Shown here: one piece after another, positions 57,576 to 64,000 of the stretch
Numbering within the stretch: position 1 is the first letter of the stretch
Layout of the letters: every line of letters starts with the position of its first letter
Source of the DNA: Flavobacterium psychrotrophum
GTDB taxonomy: Bacteria > Bacteroidota > Bacteroidia > Flavobacteriales > Flavobacteriaceae
DNA length: 64,000 bases
Reading direction: 5' to 3'
Assembly: GCF_003403075.1 (NCBI RefSeq)
Contig: NZ_CP031557.1
Location: 2,170,001 to 2,234,000 of the forward strand
Position numbers and translations under genes: made by a program
Notes under the pieces: model-generated
Told to the model about the DNA's origin: nothing
The model's input: the letters and a program-made list of their open reading frames with translations, nothing else
The model's database searches: none

Positions 57576-58241
57576 ATGATATATTGGAAAACTGTAAATG
57601 ATCTGCTTCGGGAAACTTTACTGCTCCTAATGCGTTCAAAAGAATTAGATGAATTTCGCCTTGTAGGTGGCACTGCACTAAGCCTGCAGTTAGGTCACAG
57701 AATGTCAGTAGATATAGACCTTTTCACTGACACTGAGTACGGTTCAATGGATTTTAAAAGCATTGAAAGTTTTCTAGAAGCAAACTTCTCCTACGTCGAT
57801 AAAGGATTTGGGGACGTTATCGGAATGGGAAAATCCTATCTCGTAGGATCAGATGTAAACGACACAATCAAGCTTGACCTTTATTACACTACAGATCCGT
57901 TTATAGAACCGCCATTGATAATAGAAGAGATTAGGATGGCAACCCTAAATGAGATCATAGCCATGAAAGTGGATGTTATCCAGCGTACCGGCCGTAAGAA
58001 AGATTTTTGGGACCTTTATGAAGTACTATCAAAATATAGTATAAAGGATATGATAGCACTCCATAAAAGCCGGTATAAATATTCACATGATGAAGTTTTG
58101 ATACGAGGCAACTTTGTGAATTTTAGTGAAGCAGACGATGATTTCGAACCTATTTGTCTCCGCGGCAATTATTGGGAATTCATTAAGGAAGATATTATCA
58201 ACGCAATCGAAAAGGAATATAAGACTATGCGTAAAAATTAA
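57576..58241 (+). CDS. AbiEii/AbiGii-type nucleotidyltransferase toxin
   Basis: 221 residues. The nucleotidyltransferase motif is RLVGGTALSLQLGHR followed by SVDIDLFTD (GG-x(9-13)-D-x-D), with the third acidic residue in IKLDLYY and a substrate Lys in IIAMKVDVIQRTGRKKDFWDL. Such toxins modify tRNA or other targets with nucleotides and, paired with an HTH antitoxin, give abortive infection or stabilise mobile DNA. It is the second gene of the pair. The 186-bp gap after it shows no terminator. Confidence 0.88.
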   Translation: MIYWKTVNDLLRETLLLLMRSKELDEFRLVGGTALSLQLGHRMSVDIDLFTDTEYGSMDFKSIESFLEANFSYVDKGFGDVIGMGKSYLVGSDVNDTIKLDLYYTTDPFIEPPLIIEEIRMATLNEIIAMKVDVIQRTGRKKDFWDLYEVLSKYSIKDMIALHKSRYKYSHDEVLIRGNFVNFSEADDDFEPICLRGNYWEFIKEDIINAIEKEYKTMRKN

Positions 58242-58427
58242 AGGAGAGTAAATTCTGTATCGTAACATCACAATGGAAGCTCCCATATTTATATCGGCAC
58301 TTTATTTTTGACGTGATATTGCAGTAGACTACAAGTTCCAAGAAATGAAATCTGATGCCCTATTGCATATATTTCCTTTTTGCATCATTACATTGACAGC
58401 AATTATTCGTAAGCTAATAGTAGTGTT

Positions 58428-58697
58428 ATGAAAGAGCCATTTACGAAAGAAGATCTTTGGCAATTCGCCTCGGAAATTATTCGTGAAGTAACAAAAATCA
58501 ATAACCCGCTGACCAATCAATCTGAAGTCATAAGTGACGAGTGGTTGAAAAGCAAAGCTGTCCGCAAGATATTGGATATTTCCGCCGGATCGCTCCGGAA
58601 CCTTCGTATTACCTGCAAATTGCGCTACAAAAAAGTTATGGGCTCGTACTACTATAATAAGGCCGACCTTTTAGGACTATTTAACGATGTTTCGTAA
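58428..58697 (+). CDS. HTH_17 excisionase-like protein, copy B
   Basis: 89 residues. Residues 1-40 (MKEPFTKEDLWQFASEIIRE) differ from copy A, but from WLKSKAVRKILDISAGSLR through NLRITCKLRYKKVMGSYYY it is nearly identical, in both protein and DNA. The motif is the same small winged HTH used by recombination directionality factors. It lies about 250 bp before a tRNA-like att core that overlaps a serine recombinase gene, as would be expected for a control factor of that recombinase. Confidence 0.8.
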   Translation: MKEPFTKEDLWQFASEIIREVTKINNPLTNQSEVISDEWLKSKAVRKILDISAGSLRNLRITCKLRYKKVMGSYYYNKADLLGLFNDVS

Positions 58698-58980
58698 AAA
58701 GATAGTTAGTTGATTTTGCTTCGCATAATTAATGTGAACTCCCCTCCTTATTTCGAATCTCCACCATCAGCAAAATTGCAATATTAAAAAGGCAATAATT
58801 GATGGCTATTTTCAATTCTGCGCGTAAATATTTTTTATAAGTTTGCATTATAACAGTTTTATGAAATAACAACTGTAAATCAACACTTTACAACTTAGGT
58901 GCAAATCAGGTGCAAGTTTTAATTGCATGCTTTAAAATATAGGTTTTACAAGGGTTTTCGAAGCAGGTTCGATTCCCGGC
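58571..58980. repeat. Direct repeat B, ending in a tRNA-3'-like att core
   Basis: Second copy of the repeat at 44473-44899, in the same orientation and 14.1 kb away. It ends in AAGGGTTTTCGAAGCAGGTT followed by CGATTCCCGGC. The region between the gene at 58428 and the recombinase (58698-58931) is entirely repeat DNA. Confidence 0.85.
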
Positions 58981-60515
58981 GACTCCACTTGACCGGAAAG
59001 GTACGCAGATTTTTGTCCTTTCCGGTTTTTTATTGAATATAAGTCGTTGTTTATCAAATAGATAAGCCGGGCTGCTTCATTGAGCTTAGGTGTTCGATAA
59101 TCTTTCCCGTCAAAAACGATTTTTTCGGGATATATCGAACCTATCAGCTCTCTTTTCTTACTTACTGGCAAAGTGCTATAGTACGTATCCAACCTTGAAA
59201 GCGTGCTAATTGCCTTATCCATAAGCTTTTCCACCTGCATCTGCGAGGGCTTATTAGCGCCTATGGTGTTCAATAATCTTTCGGCCTTCTTGATTTCATT
59301 TTCCGCTTCTTCTTTTAAAGCTTTATAATCCTCCGCATCTATCACGTCTGCCAGCAGCAGGTTCCGTGCTTTGGAAATTTTTTGGCTTAGCCTGTCAATA
59401 TCGTCAGAGATTCTTTTGCGTTGGTCATTTTCCGGCTTTGTAAATTCTGAAAAAAGCTTTCCGACAATCACCTTATACAATTCTTTGATTGCAGGATGCG
59501 GTACAAATTTCCTCAATTCACGCTCAAAAAGCTCATTCAGCTCGTCGGCGCGATAGCGATACCTGCATCCTGGCTGGCAGTGGTAATACGGATAGTGTCT
59601 AGTCTTGCCTTTTGAGGAACTGGCTGTAAGCATACCGCCGCAATGTGGGCATTGCAGAAATCCACGCAGCGGAAAATTCTCGTCAGCCTCGATTTTTGAC
59701 CTTGAACGTACCTTTCGTTTCTTGCCATCCAGTACATCCTGAACTTCATAAAAAAGGTACTCGGACAAAATCGGATCATGTGTTCCCTTTACAAACCGTT
59801 CTTCCTCATCTTTGTAGGCAGGTACATAAATTAATCCGCAGTATATCGGATTGCGCACCATCGTATAAAAAACGGAACTTCCGCATTTTAATCCCATACG
59901 GTTCACTTCCTTCCTGATCTGGTCGGCTGGCTTAACGCCTCTTGCTAACTCTTCGAAAGCCCACCGTATATAGGTCGCATGTGGCTCAACTATCCCAAAA
60001 TATTTCTTTCCGTCTTCAGTAATCTTATTTTTATACCCAATTGGTGCAATTCCTAATGCCCTTCCCTCCTTCTTGGCACGGCGCATGCCATGAAATACGT
60101 TAAGCGCCCTGCGGTCATTTTCCACCTCAGGGGTGGCAAGGTAAAGGGCCAGCATTATTTTGTTTTCCGGAATGCTGAAATCCAGTGGCTGCTCGATAGC
60201 CTGGGGCTCAACTCCGAATTTTCTAAGGATGTTGATCATTTGGTAGGCATCGCCGGCGTTCCTGCTGAACCTGTCCCACTTGGTGAACAGCACGACATCC
60301 GAGCGTCGCTTCTCTCTTTTTAGGATTTCAAGGTATTTGATCCATTCCGGACGGTTAAAGCTTTTTGCGGAATGGTCTTCCAAAATCACATTTTGGACGC
60401 TTATGTCATTATTCTCGCAATACTTGCGGAGCATATCTTCCTGATTACGCTGCGAATAGCCTTTATCCGCCTGTTCGTCAGTACTTACCCTTATATATAA
60501 ATCGGCATTTTTCAT
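58932..60515 (-). CDS. Large serine recombinase
   Basis: 527 residues. The N-terminal resolvase domain begins MKNADLYIRVSTDEQADKGY (catalytic Ser about 11) and contains FTKWDRFSRNAGDAYQM. The Recombinase domain has RRAKKEGRALGIAPIGYKNK, followed by a zinc ribbon (CPHCGGMLTASSS and CQPGCRYRY) and a coiled-coil (IDRLSQKISKARNLL). It catalyses integration and excision of a mobile element. The last 25 residues (SGQVESPGIEPASKTLVKPIF) are encoded by the att core and the repeat DNA, so the C-terminus changes with the integration site. A 58-residue gene lies 21 bp upstream. Confidence 0.94.
   Translation of the reverse strand: MKNADLYIRVSTDEQADKGYSQRNQEDMLRKYCENNDISVQNVILEDHSAKSFNRPEWIKYLEILKREKRRSDVVLFTKWDRFSRNAGDAYQMINILRKFGVEPQAIEQPLDFSIPENKIMLALYLATPEVENDRRALNVFHGMRRAKKEGRALGIAPIGYKNKITEDGKKYFGIVEPHATYIRWAFEELARGVKPADQIRKEVNRMGLKCGSSVFYTMVRNPIYCGLIYVPAYKDEEERFVKGTHDPILSEYLFYEVQDVLDGKKRKVRSRSKIEADENFPLRGFLQCPHCGGMLTASSSKGKTRHYPYYHCQPGCRYRYRADELNELFERELRKFVPHPAIKELYKVIVGKLFSEFTKPENDQRKRISDDIDRLSQKISKARNLLLADVIDAEDYKALKEEAENEIKKAERLLNTIGANKPSQMQVEKLMDKAISTLSRLDTYYSTLPVSKKRELIGSIYPEKIVFDGKDYRTPKLNEAARLIYLINNDLYSIKNRKGQKSAYLSGQVESPGIEPASKTLVKPIF
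58936..58988 (+). other. Putative att core resembling a tRNA 3' end
   Basis: TTCGATTCCCGGCGACTCCA at 58968-58987 has the T-loop sequence, the 3' strand of a T stem, a seven-base acceptor strand and the discriminator A of a tRNA. The bases before it (GCAGG) do not pair well with CCCGG, so the tRNA part begins in the T-loop and only the 3' end is present. This is the usual footprint of integration into a tRNA gene. The complete tRNA gene is not in the window. Confidence 0.55.
58992..59031 (+). terminator. Terminator-like hairpin inside the 3' end of the recombinase gene
   Basis: ACCGGAAAGG and CCTTTCCGGT form a 10-bp stem followed by six T on the plus strand, directly behind the tRNA-like core. 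It would terminate a tRNA transcript or leftover readthrough from the left. It is antisense to the recombinase coding sequence. Confidence 0.7.
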
Positions 60516-60536
60516 AGTCTCAAGTAAAGCTGCAAT

Positions 60537-60713
60537 TTAAGAATTTTGAGCCGGATAGAGGTACAATGACACCGACTCATTTGCCATTTTGTATAAAAAT
60601 TTCAATATGATAAACAGCTGCTCATCAGCAACTTCCATACCACCTTGTCGCAGTATTTTCTTCGCTTGTTCAGTTGGGATAAATCCCGCCTCCGCTTTTA
60701 ATCTCCTTCTCAT
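60537..60713 (-). CDS. Small protein encoded upstream of the recombinase
   Basis: A 58-residue frame: MRRRLKAEAGFIPTEQAKKI at the start, with EQLFIILKFLYKMANES in the middle and PAQNS at the end. Basic N-terminus, amphipathic middle. The start is 37 bp beyond the winged-helix gene stop and it ends 21 bp before the recombinase start, on the same strand. It was found by reading the gap. The position suggests a role with the recombinase, but no family is recognised. Confidence 0.5.
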   Translation of the reverse strand: MRRRLKAEAGFIPTEQAKKILRQGGMEVADEQLFIILKFLYKMANESVSLYLYPAQNS

Positions 60714-60733
60714 GGCTGAACTGTTAAAGTAAA

Positions 60734-60751
60734 AAAGCCCTCGCGGGCTTT
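60734..60751 (-). terminator. Terminator after the winged-helix gene (minus strand)
   Basis: AAAGCCC and GGGCTTT pair across a four-base loop (TCGC), with a T run on the minus strand. The stop codon of the winged-helix gene lies in the stem. Confidence 0.65.
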
Positions 60752-61028
60752 AAGTATTCAGGAAAAAAATCTTGCTGGGTAGATTTTTCTTTTTTGAGGC
60801 TTCGTAACGCAGGTAGCCATAAGCATCCAGCTCCTGCATGCACTTGCTGTAAGTACGTAACGCAGAAACCTTTGCAATTGCCATAATCTCATGGCTGTAC
60901 GCCCGATATGGGTTTAGAGATCCCCTGTCAGTGCTGTACTGCACCAGGGCAGCAAATATCCCGATATGGGTAGTGCTCACGCGCTGGTCATTCACGCTTC
61001 TGTGGAAAAAAGCTGACAGGGGATTCAT
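60750..61028 (-). CDS. Winged-helix protein of Bacteroidota mobile elements
   Basis: 92 residues starting MNPLSAFFHRSVNDQRVST, then THIGIFAALVQYSTDRG, YSHEIMAIAKVSALRTYSKC and MQELDAYGYLRYEASKKKN. The pattern (helix, helix, 'ISKISAKATYHKCMKEL'-like turn, beta wing) is common to small proteins found beside replication or recombination genes on Bacteroidota elements. It may be a regulator or replication-associated protein. It is separated from the DUF3945 remnant by three bases. Confidence 0.7.
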   Translation of the reverse strand: MNPLSAFFHRSVNDQRVSTTHIGIFAALVQYSTDRGSLNPYRAYSHEIMAIAKVSALRTYSKCMQELDAYGYLRYEASKKKNLPSKIFFLNT

Positions 61029-61031
61029 GAT

Positions 61032-61478
61032 TTACATTTTTTGCGCCTTCCTGCGCTGTTTTTGTCCCCCTTCCTCACCAGGGCTGTCCTCGGCAGAAGC
61101 CGACTGGGCCTTTTTGGCATCCTGCTTCTGGGAGGTTCCTTCCTTTTCAGACTGCTGCTGCTCTTTTGCCTGCCTTGTATCAATGCGTTTGTGTTCGGCA
61201 TCGTAAACAGTAAGGGTCTTAAATTGAGGGCTTGCTTCTATATACTGCTTTACCTCCTGGCCATCCTTGATGAACGTGGCGGACTGCCTGTTGCCTTTTT
61301 TCAGTGAATTAAGGAGGTCTTCCTTGTGGGAAGGATTTCCAAGCTCCTTGATTGGGTGTTTGGAGATTACCGCATCTAAATCATAACCGTAATTTTCATG
61401 GTAATGCTTCTGGCGGAAATTGCCATTGGAATCAGCATCTTTAAAATCCAGCTGTACCCTGCGCAATTGCTTATTGCT
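61032..61478 (-). pseudogene. DUF3945-type mobile-element protein, C-terminal fragment
   Basis: Residues corresponding to NKQLRRVQLDFKDADSNGN, FRQKHYHENYGYDLDAVI, HPIKELGNPSHKEDLLNSL, KKGNRQSATFIKDGQEVKQY and IEASPQFKTLTVYDAEHKR are the repeated element of DUF3945 proteins found on Bacteroidota conjugative elements, followed by a low-complexity Gln/Glu/Lys tail. The protein should be several hundred residues long; everything upstream of about 61478 is missing and replaced by a fragment of an ankyrin gene in the opposite direction. It ends the mobile DNA on the right. Confidence 0.8.
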
Positions 61479-61691
61479 AATGGCGCTGATGTAAACGCAA
61501 TGCACGGCAACGGCGGCACCGCCCTTATGTTTGCCGTGATGTTTGGCCGCAACGATATTATCGAAACGTTGATAGACAACGACGCCGACGTAAATCTTAA
61601 GGACAAGCGCGGACTTGATGTACTGGATATTGCCTTCCAGCAGGGAAACAAGGCAGCCTTGGATGCCCTTCAAAAAATTAAAGCCGCTTAG
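61455..61691 (+). pseudogene. Ankyrin-repeat protein, C-terminal fragment
   Basis: From about 61461 the plus strand reads AQLLIANGADVNAMHGNGG, TALMFAVMFGRNDIIETL, IDNDADVNLKDKRGLDVLD and stops at 61691; these are two ankyrin repeats and a capping helix. The upstream part of the frame is antisense to the DUF3945 gene, so the gene has lost its start. It is followed 7 bp on by the FMN reductase gene. The breakpoint is shared with the DUF3945 fragment. Confidence 0.8.
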
Positions 61692-61698
61692 TAGCTGT

Positions 61699-62292
61699 AT
61701 GAAAGCACTTATTTTACTGGGCACCCTTAAAGAAAAGGGTCCATCTAACACGGCTATACTGAGCGAATTTGCCATAAGCTACCTGCAAAAAGAAAATATT
61801 GAATGTGAGGTGGTACGCCTTGCTGAGCACAACATCCTGCCAGGCTCATACATCACCCTCGATGCGCAGGATGATTTTGCGGGTATTTATGAAAAGATAC
61901 TCGGCGCCGACATCCTGATTTTTGCGACCCCCATATGGTGGAACAGCCATTCATCAGAATTGCAACGCATAATAGAGAGGCTCGACGAGGTATACCATAT
62001 TGTGGAATCGGGCAAGCCCTCTCCGCTTTACGGAAAGCTGGGCGGGGTGATTATAACGGGAGATTCTGACGGCGCAGAGCACATAACCGGCAACATCGCC
62101 AACTTTTTTACCTGCATAGGTGTCACAGTACCTGCCTATGCCTCACTGGGTGTTATATGGGAAGGCCACACTAAAGGAAAGACCACACCAAGGGCGGAAC
62201 TGTTGAAATATTATGAAAAAAAGTATGGGCAGGATGCCGAAAATATGGCTAAATCATTTTCCAGGCTGGGCAACTTACAAAAGAAGAATTAA
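61699..62292 (+). CDS. NAD(P)H-dependent FMN reductase, second copy
   Basis: 197 residues from MKALILLGTLKEKGPSNTAI; the frame start at 61615 is rejected because it lies in the ankyrin fragment. It shares long identical runs with the gene at 27875, such as ADILIFATPIWWNSHSSELQ, GGVIITGDSDG and VPAYASLGVIWEG, and has a divergent tail. As flavin reductases they may support quinone or electrophile detoxification. It would be transcribed from the broken ankyrin gene region unless it has its own promoter. Confidence 0.88.
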   Translation: MKALILLGTLKEKGPSNTAILSEFAISYLQKENIECEVVRLAEHNILPGSYITLDAQDDFAGIYEKILGADILIFATPIWWNSHSSELQRIIERLDEVYHIVESGKPSPLYGKLGGVIITGDSDGAEHITGNIANFFTCIGVTVPAYASLGVIWEGHTKGKTTPRAELLKYYEKKYGQDAENMAKSFSRLGNLQKKN

Positions 62293-62357
62293 AACTTAGC
62301 AGGGTTTTCCTTTGCGCCAAGGCACATTCAGGCCGTTACCGTGCAAAAATAGGAGCT

Positions 62358-63089
62358 TTAGTACTCATCATTTAGCCTTTTTGCCTGCAGAGCGTTAATA
62401 ATACCAGCAGTCGATGCTGTATTATTAAAATAGATATAAATCTGCTTAAAATTTTTACGTACAACCTCATTGTACATATCTGCAATTTGTTCTTCCGTAT
62501 ATTCCGAATAAAACAGCCTGGGGTTGCCATGCATCCGCACATAGCCCTTTTGGTTGGTTTTTATTACAGCAGTAGGTAATTTGGGGTAATTCACACTGCA
62601 AAAACTAATATTGTTGCTCTCCAGTATGTCCATGACATCTTCCCTCCACCAACTTTCATTCCTGAACTCGACAACATTAGTAAATTCAGGATTAACAGCC
62701 GCAATAATGGCCTCCAGGCGTTCCGGGCTGTAGGTAAAGCTTGGCGGCAACTGAAAAAGCACACACCCCAATTTGTCCTTGAGACCTTCGCGCGCCACCT
62801 GATAAAACTTCTCAATATCATCCTTACAATCTTCCATCCTTTTAATGTGGGTAATTGTTTTTGGGATTTTAATACTGAAAAGAAAACCATTAGGTGCTTT
62901 TTCATACCAGGCTTCCAGGCTTTTTAGCGTAGGGAAGTGGTAAAATGTAGCATTGAGCTCATACGTATTGAAATAGTTACAATAATAGTCAAACCATTTC
63001 TTTTTGGGTAAACCTTCCGGAAAAAAAAGGGGCTGCCAAGATGCGGTAGCATAACTGGAACATCCTATATGTACAGTTGTTTTTTTCAT
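62358..63089 (-). CDS. DUF72 family protein
   Basis: 243 residues from MKKTTVHIGCSSYATASW; the first ATG 18 bp upstream is not preferred. It has the TIM-barrel-like DUF72 landmarks: YCNYFNTYELNATFYHFP, FLFSIKIPKTITHIKRM, CVLFQLPPSF, VVEFRNESWW and MHGNPRLFYSEY. It overlaps the Nei-type glycosylase gene by 4 bp (ATGA), so the two are translationally coupled. DUF72 proteins are repeatedly found with DNA-repair genes, but their activity is unknown. Confidence 0.94.
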   Translation of the reverse strand: MKKTTVHIGCSSYATASWQPLFFPEGLPKKKWFDYYCNYFNTYELNATFYHFPTLKSLEAWYEKAPNGFLFSIKIPKTITHIKRMEDCKDDIEKFYQVAREGLKDKLGCVLFQLPPSFTYSPERLEAIIAAVNPEFTNVVEFRNESWWREDVMDILESNNISFCSVNYPKLPTAVIKTNQKGYVRMHGNPRLFYSEYTEEQIADMYNEVVRKNFKQIYIYFNNTASTAGIINALQAKRLNDEY

Positions 63090-63817
63090 GCGTAAAGTTC
63101 CTGGCAATTGGTACAGAAGAAACTGCGGCGCTTTTTGGTCCCGGTATATTCTTTGTGCATAGGCAGTTCGCAGCGTTTACATGTTTTTTTGGTATGGGCC
63201 AGCCAGTGCTTTTTCAGGGTACCTTCGTTTTTCCACTTCAAAAAATCAAAGCTATACTCCCTTGCCTGTTCTGCAATTTCTTTGAGTTTTTCATCCGGTA
63301 TATTCCCGCTACGTGATTCCGGATGCACGTGCACCCTGTATAATACCTCGTTTTTTATAATATTGCCCACACCCGAAAAAATATCCTGTTCTAATAAAGC
63401 ATCGCATATCATCATATCAGGCTTATGGCTGAGTTTTTCCAGGGCGGCTTTTTCATCCCATTGCTCGTGCATCACATCGGCAGACCAGTCATAATGGGAA
63501 TTAATGTCACCTTCTAAAATTTTAACGCCAGCAGTATAAATGTTGATTTCCCCGTTATTAAAAGTCAGGCCCAACCGAAGCTTGGCCTCTTTTGTTTCGT
63601 TAATTCGGTAGGTGCCAAATAGTAAAAAATGGACGCGTACGGTAAACCCTTTAAAGCACAGTAACAGGTGCTTGCCCCAGGTTTTAATGTCAAGAAGTCT
63701 TTTGTTTTCCAATAACGACATGTCTATTGCAGCATTGCCTAAAGCGGCAATGACTTTATGGCCTGTAAATGCTACCATATTTTCTTTAGCAATTATTATA
63801 CTTGGACCTTCAGGCAT
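63086..63817 (-). CDS. Fpg/Nei-family DNA glycosylase
   Basis: 243 residues with the N-terminal Pro-Glu nucleophile (MPEGPSIIIAKE), the H2TH helix (IFSGVGNIIKNEVLYRVHVHP) and a terminal zinc finger CKRCELP and FFCTNCQELYA. The enzymes excise oxidised bases and cleave the abasic site. The domain pattern resembles endonuclease VIII-like (Nei) proteins. It forms an operon with DUF72 and adds another repair function to the window. Confidence 0.94.
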   Translation of the reverse strand: MPEGPSIIIAKENMVAFTGHKVIAALGNAAIDMSLLENKRLLDIKTWGKHLLLCFKGFTVRVHFLLFGTYRINETKEAKLRLGLTFNNGEINIYTAGVKILEGDINSHYDWSADVMHEQWDEKAALEKLSHKPDMMICDALLEQDIFSGVGNIIKNEVLYRVHVHPESRSGNIPDEKLKEIAEQAREYSFDFLKWKNEGTLKKHWLAHTKKTCKRCELPMHKEYTGTKKRRSFFCTNCQELYA

Positions 63818-63867
63818 ACTTGCTTGGATTTAGATTTTATTTTTCATGTACTTTGGATGCTGTCAAA

Positions 63868-64000
63868 TCAGGAGTTGCTTTCCCTGGCTACATTGGCCTG
63901 TGGCTGCTCTGTTTCTTTTTCCTCAACATATACCGCATACTCAGCAGGCAATATCCTCTCCCCTTTAAATGCGGCATAGGCACGCGTAAATTCGGCACTG
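63868..64000 (-). CDS. C-terminal end of an unidentified protein (5' part outside the window)
   Basis: From the window edge the minus strand is open and reads SAEFTRAYAAFKGERILPA, then EYAVYVEEKETEQPQANVA, to a TGA at 63868. It is a hydrophilic tail of a gene upstream of the Nei glycosylase, 50 bp away and on the same strand, so it may head the repair operon. I cannot identify the family from 43 residues. Confidence 0.55.
   Translation of the reverse strand, partial: SAEFTRAYAAFKGERILPAEYAVYVEEKETEQPQANVARESNS

Noticed and set aside
57068..58241. HTH gene plus nucleotidyltransferase as a HigBA pair
   Set aside because: The second protein has the GG...D-x-D nucleotidyltransferase signature of AbiEii, not a RelE/HigB fold.
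58960..58990. A complete tRNA gene
   Set aside because: Only the T-loop and 3' part are present. There is no D-arm or anticodon arm upstream, and the sequence there is repeat DNA.
61398..61460. N-terminal part of the ankyrin reading frame
   Set aside because: The residues are antisense to the DUF3945 coding region; ankyrin similarity begins only near 61461.

Overview
The window looks like a chromosomal segment of a flavobacterium-like member of the Bacteroidota. Supporting signs are a PorP/SprF protein next to a giant adhesin with a gliding-motility (type IX secretion) C-terminal domain, the TAnnTTTG promoter box in front of the toxin-antitoxin genes, A/T-rich intergenic DNA, LytS/LytTR and PAS-kinase two-component pairs, and Bacteroidota mobile-element genes (HTH_17, DUF3945, large serine recombinase). 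No complete tRNA, no rRNA and no CRISPR array was found.

Region 1 (1-34 kb) is chromosomal and dominated by stress and DNA-repair functions. It holds a KefB-type antiporter (cut by the window edge), Hsp20, a PAS kinase/response-regulator pair, DUF4385, a Gfo/Idh/MocA oxidoreductase, Aag glycosylase, a UvrA2-like ATPase, a 2H phosphoesterase, two SDRs, a zinc alcohol dehydrogenase and a three-domain DNA ligase D. It also holds a CinA-like amidase, two ferritin-like DUF892 proteins, a PQQ-type sugar dehydrogenase with an SMP-30-like partner, a large catalase, an FMN reductase, two tandem YetF/DUF421 membrane proteins with zinc ribbons, an unassigned alpha/alpha-barrel hydrolase-like protein and a second kinase/regulator pair. 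At about 27.09 kb a divergent pair (UDP-galactopyranose mutase and a GH2 glycosidase) has lost both 5' ends at one junction. A promoter-like motif recurs upstream of four genes here.

Region 2 (34.2-61.5 kb) reads as a tandem series of accessory modules separated by small HTH_17 (excisionase-like) genes or their remnants. Module a (34.7-44.1 kb) carries PorP/SprF and the 2784-residue adhesin. Module b (45.7-58.2 kb) carries a TolC/MFP/RND efflux operon, a convergent LytTR two-component operon, a frameshifted DUF6268 gene, a heavy-metal P1B ATPase and an AbiEii-type toxin-antitoxin pair; its efflux genes are visibly richer in G+C than their surroundings. It is flanked by two direct repeats of about 0.4 kb that each end in a tRNA-3'-end-like att core. 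The right copy overlaps the 3' end of a large serine recombinase, and behind it lie the remains of a mobile element (a 58-residue protein, a winged-helix protein, a DUF3945 C-terminus) that stop abruptly in a broken ankyrin-repeat gene at about 61.47 kb.

Region 3 (61.5-64 kb) returns to chromosomal genes: a second copy of the FMN reductase, a DUF72 protein translationally coupled to an Fpg/Nei DNA glycosylase, and the tail of an unidentified gene. The likely themes are oxidative and DNA-damage tolerance in the core region, and surface adhesion plus metal/drug efflux delivered by integrative modules. Functions are inferred from recognisable family motifs only; no database search was run.
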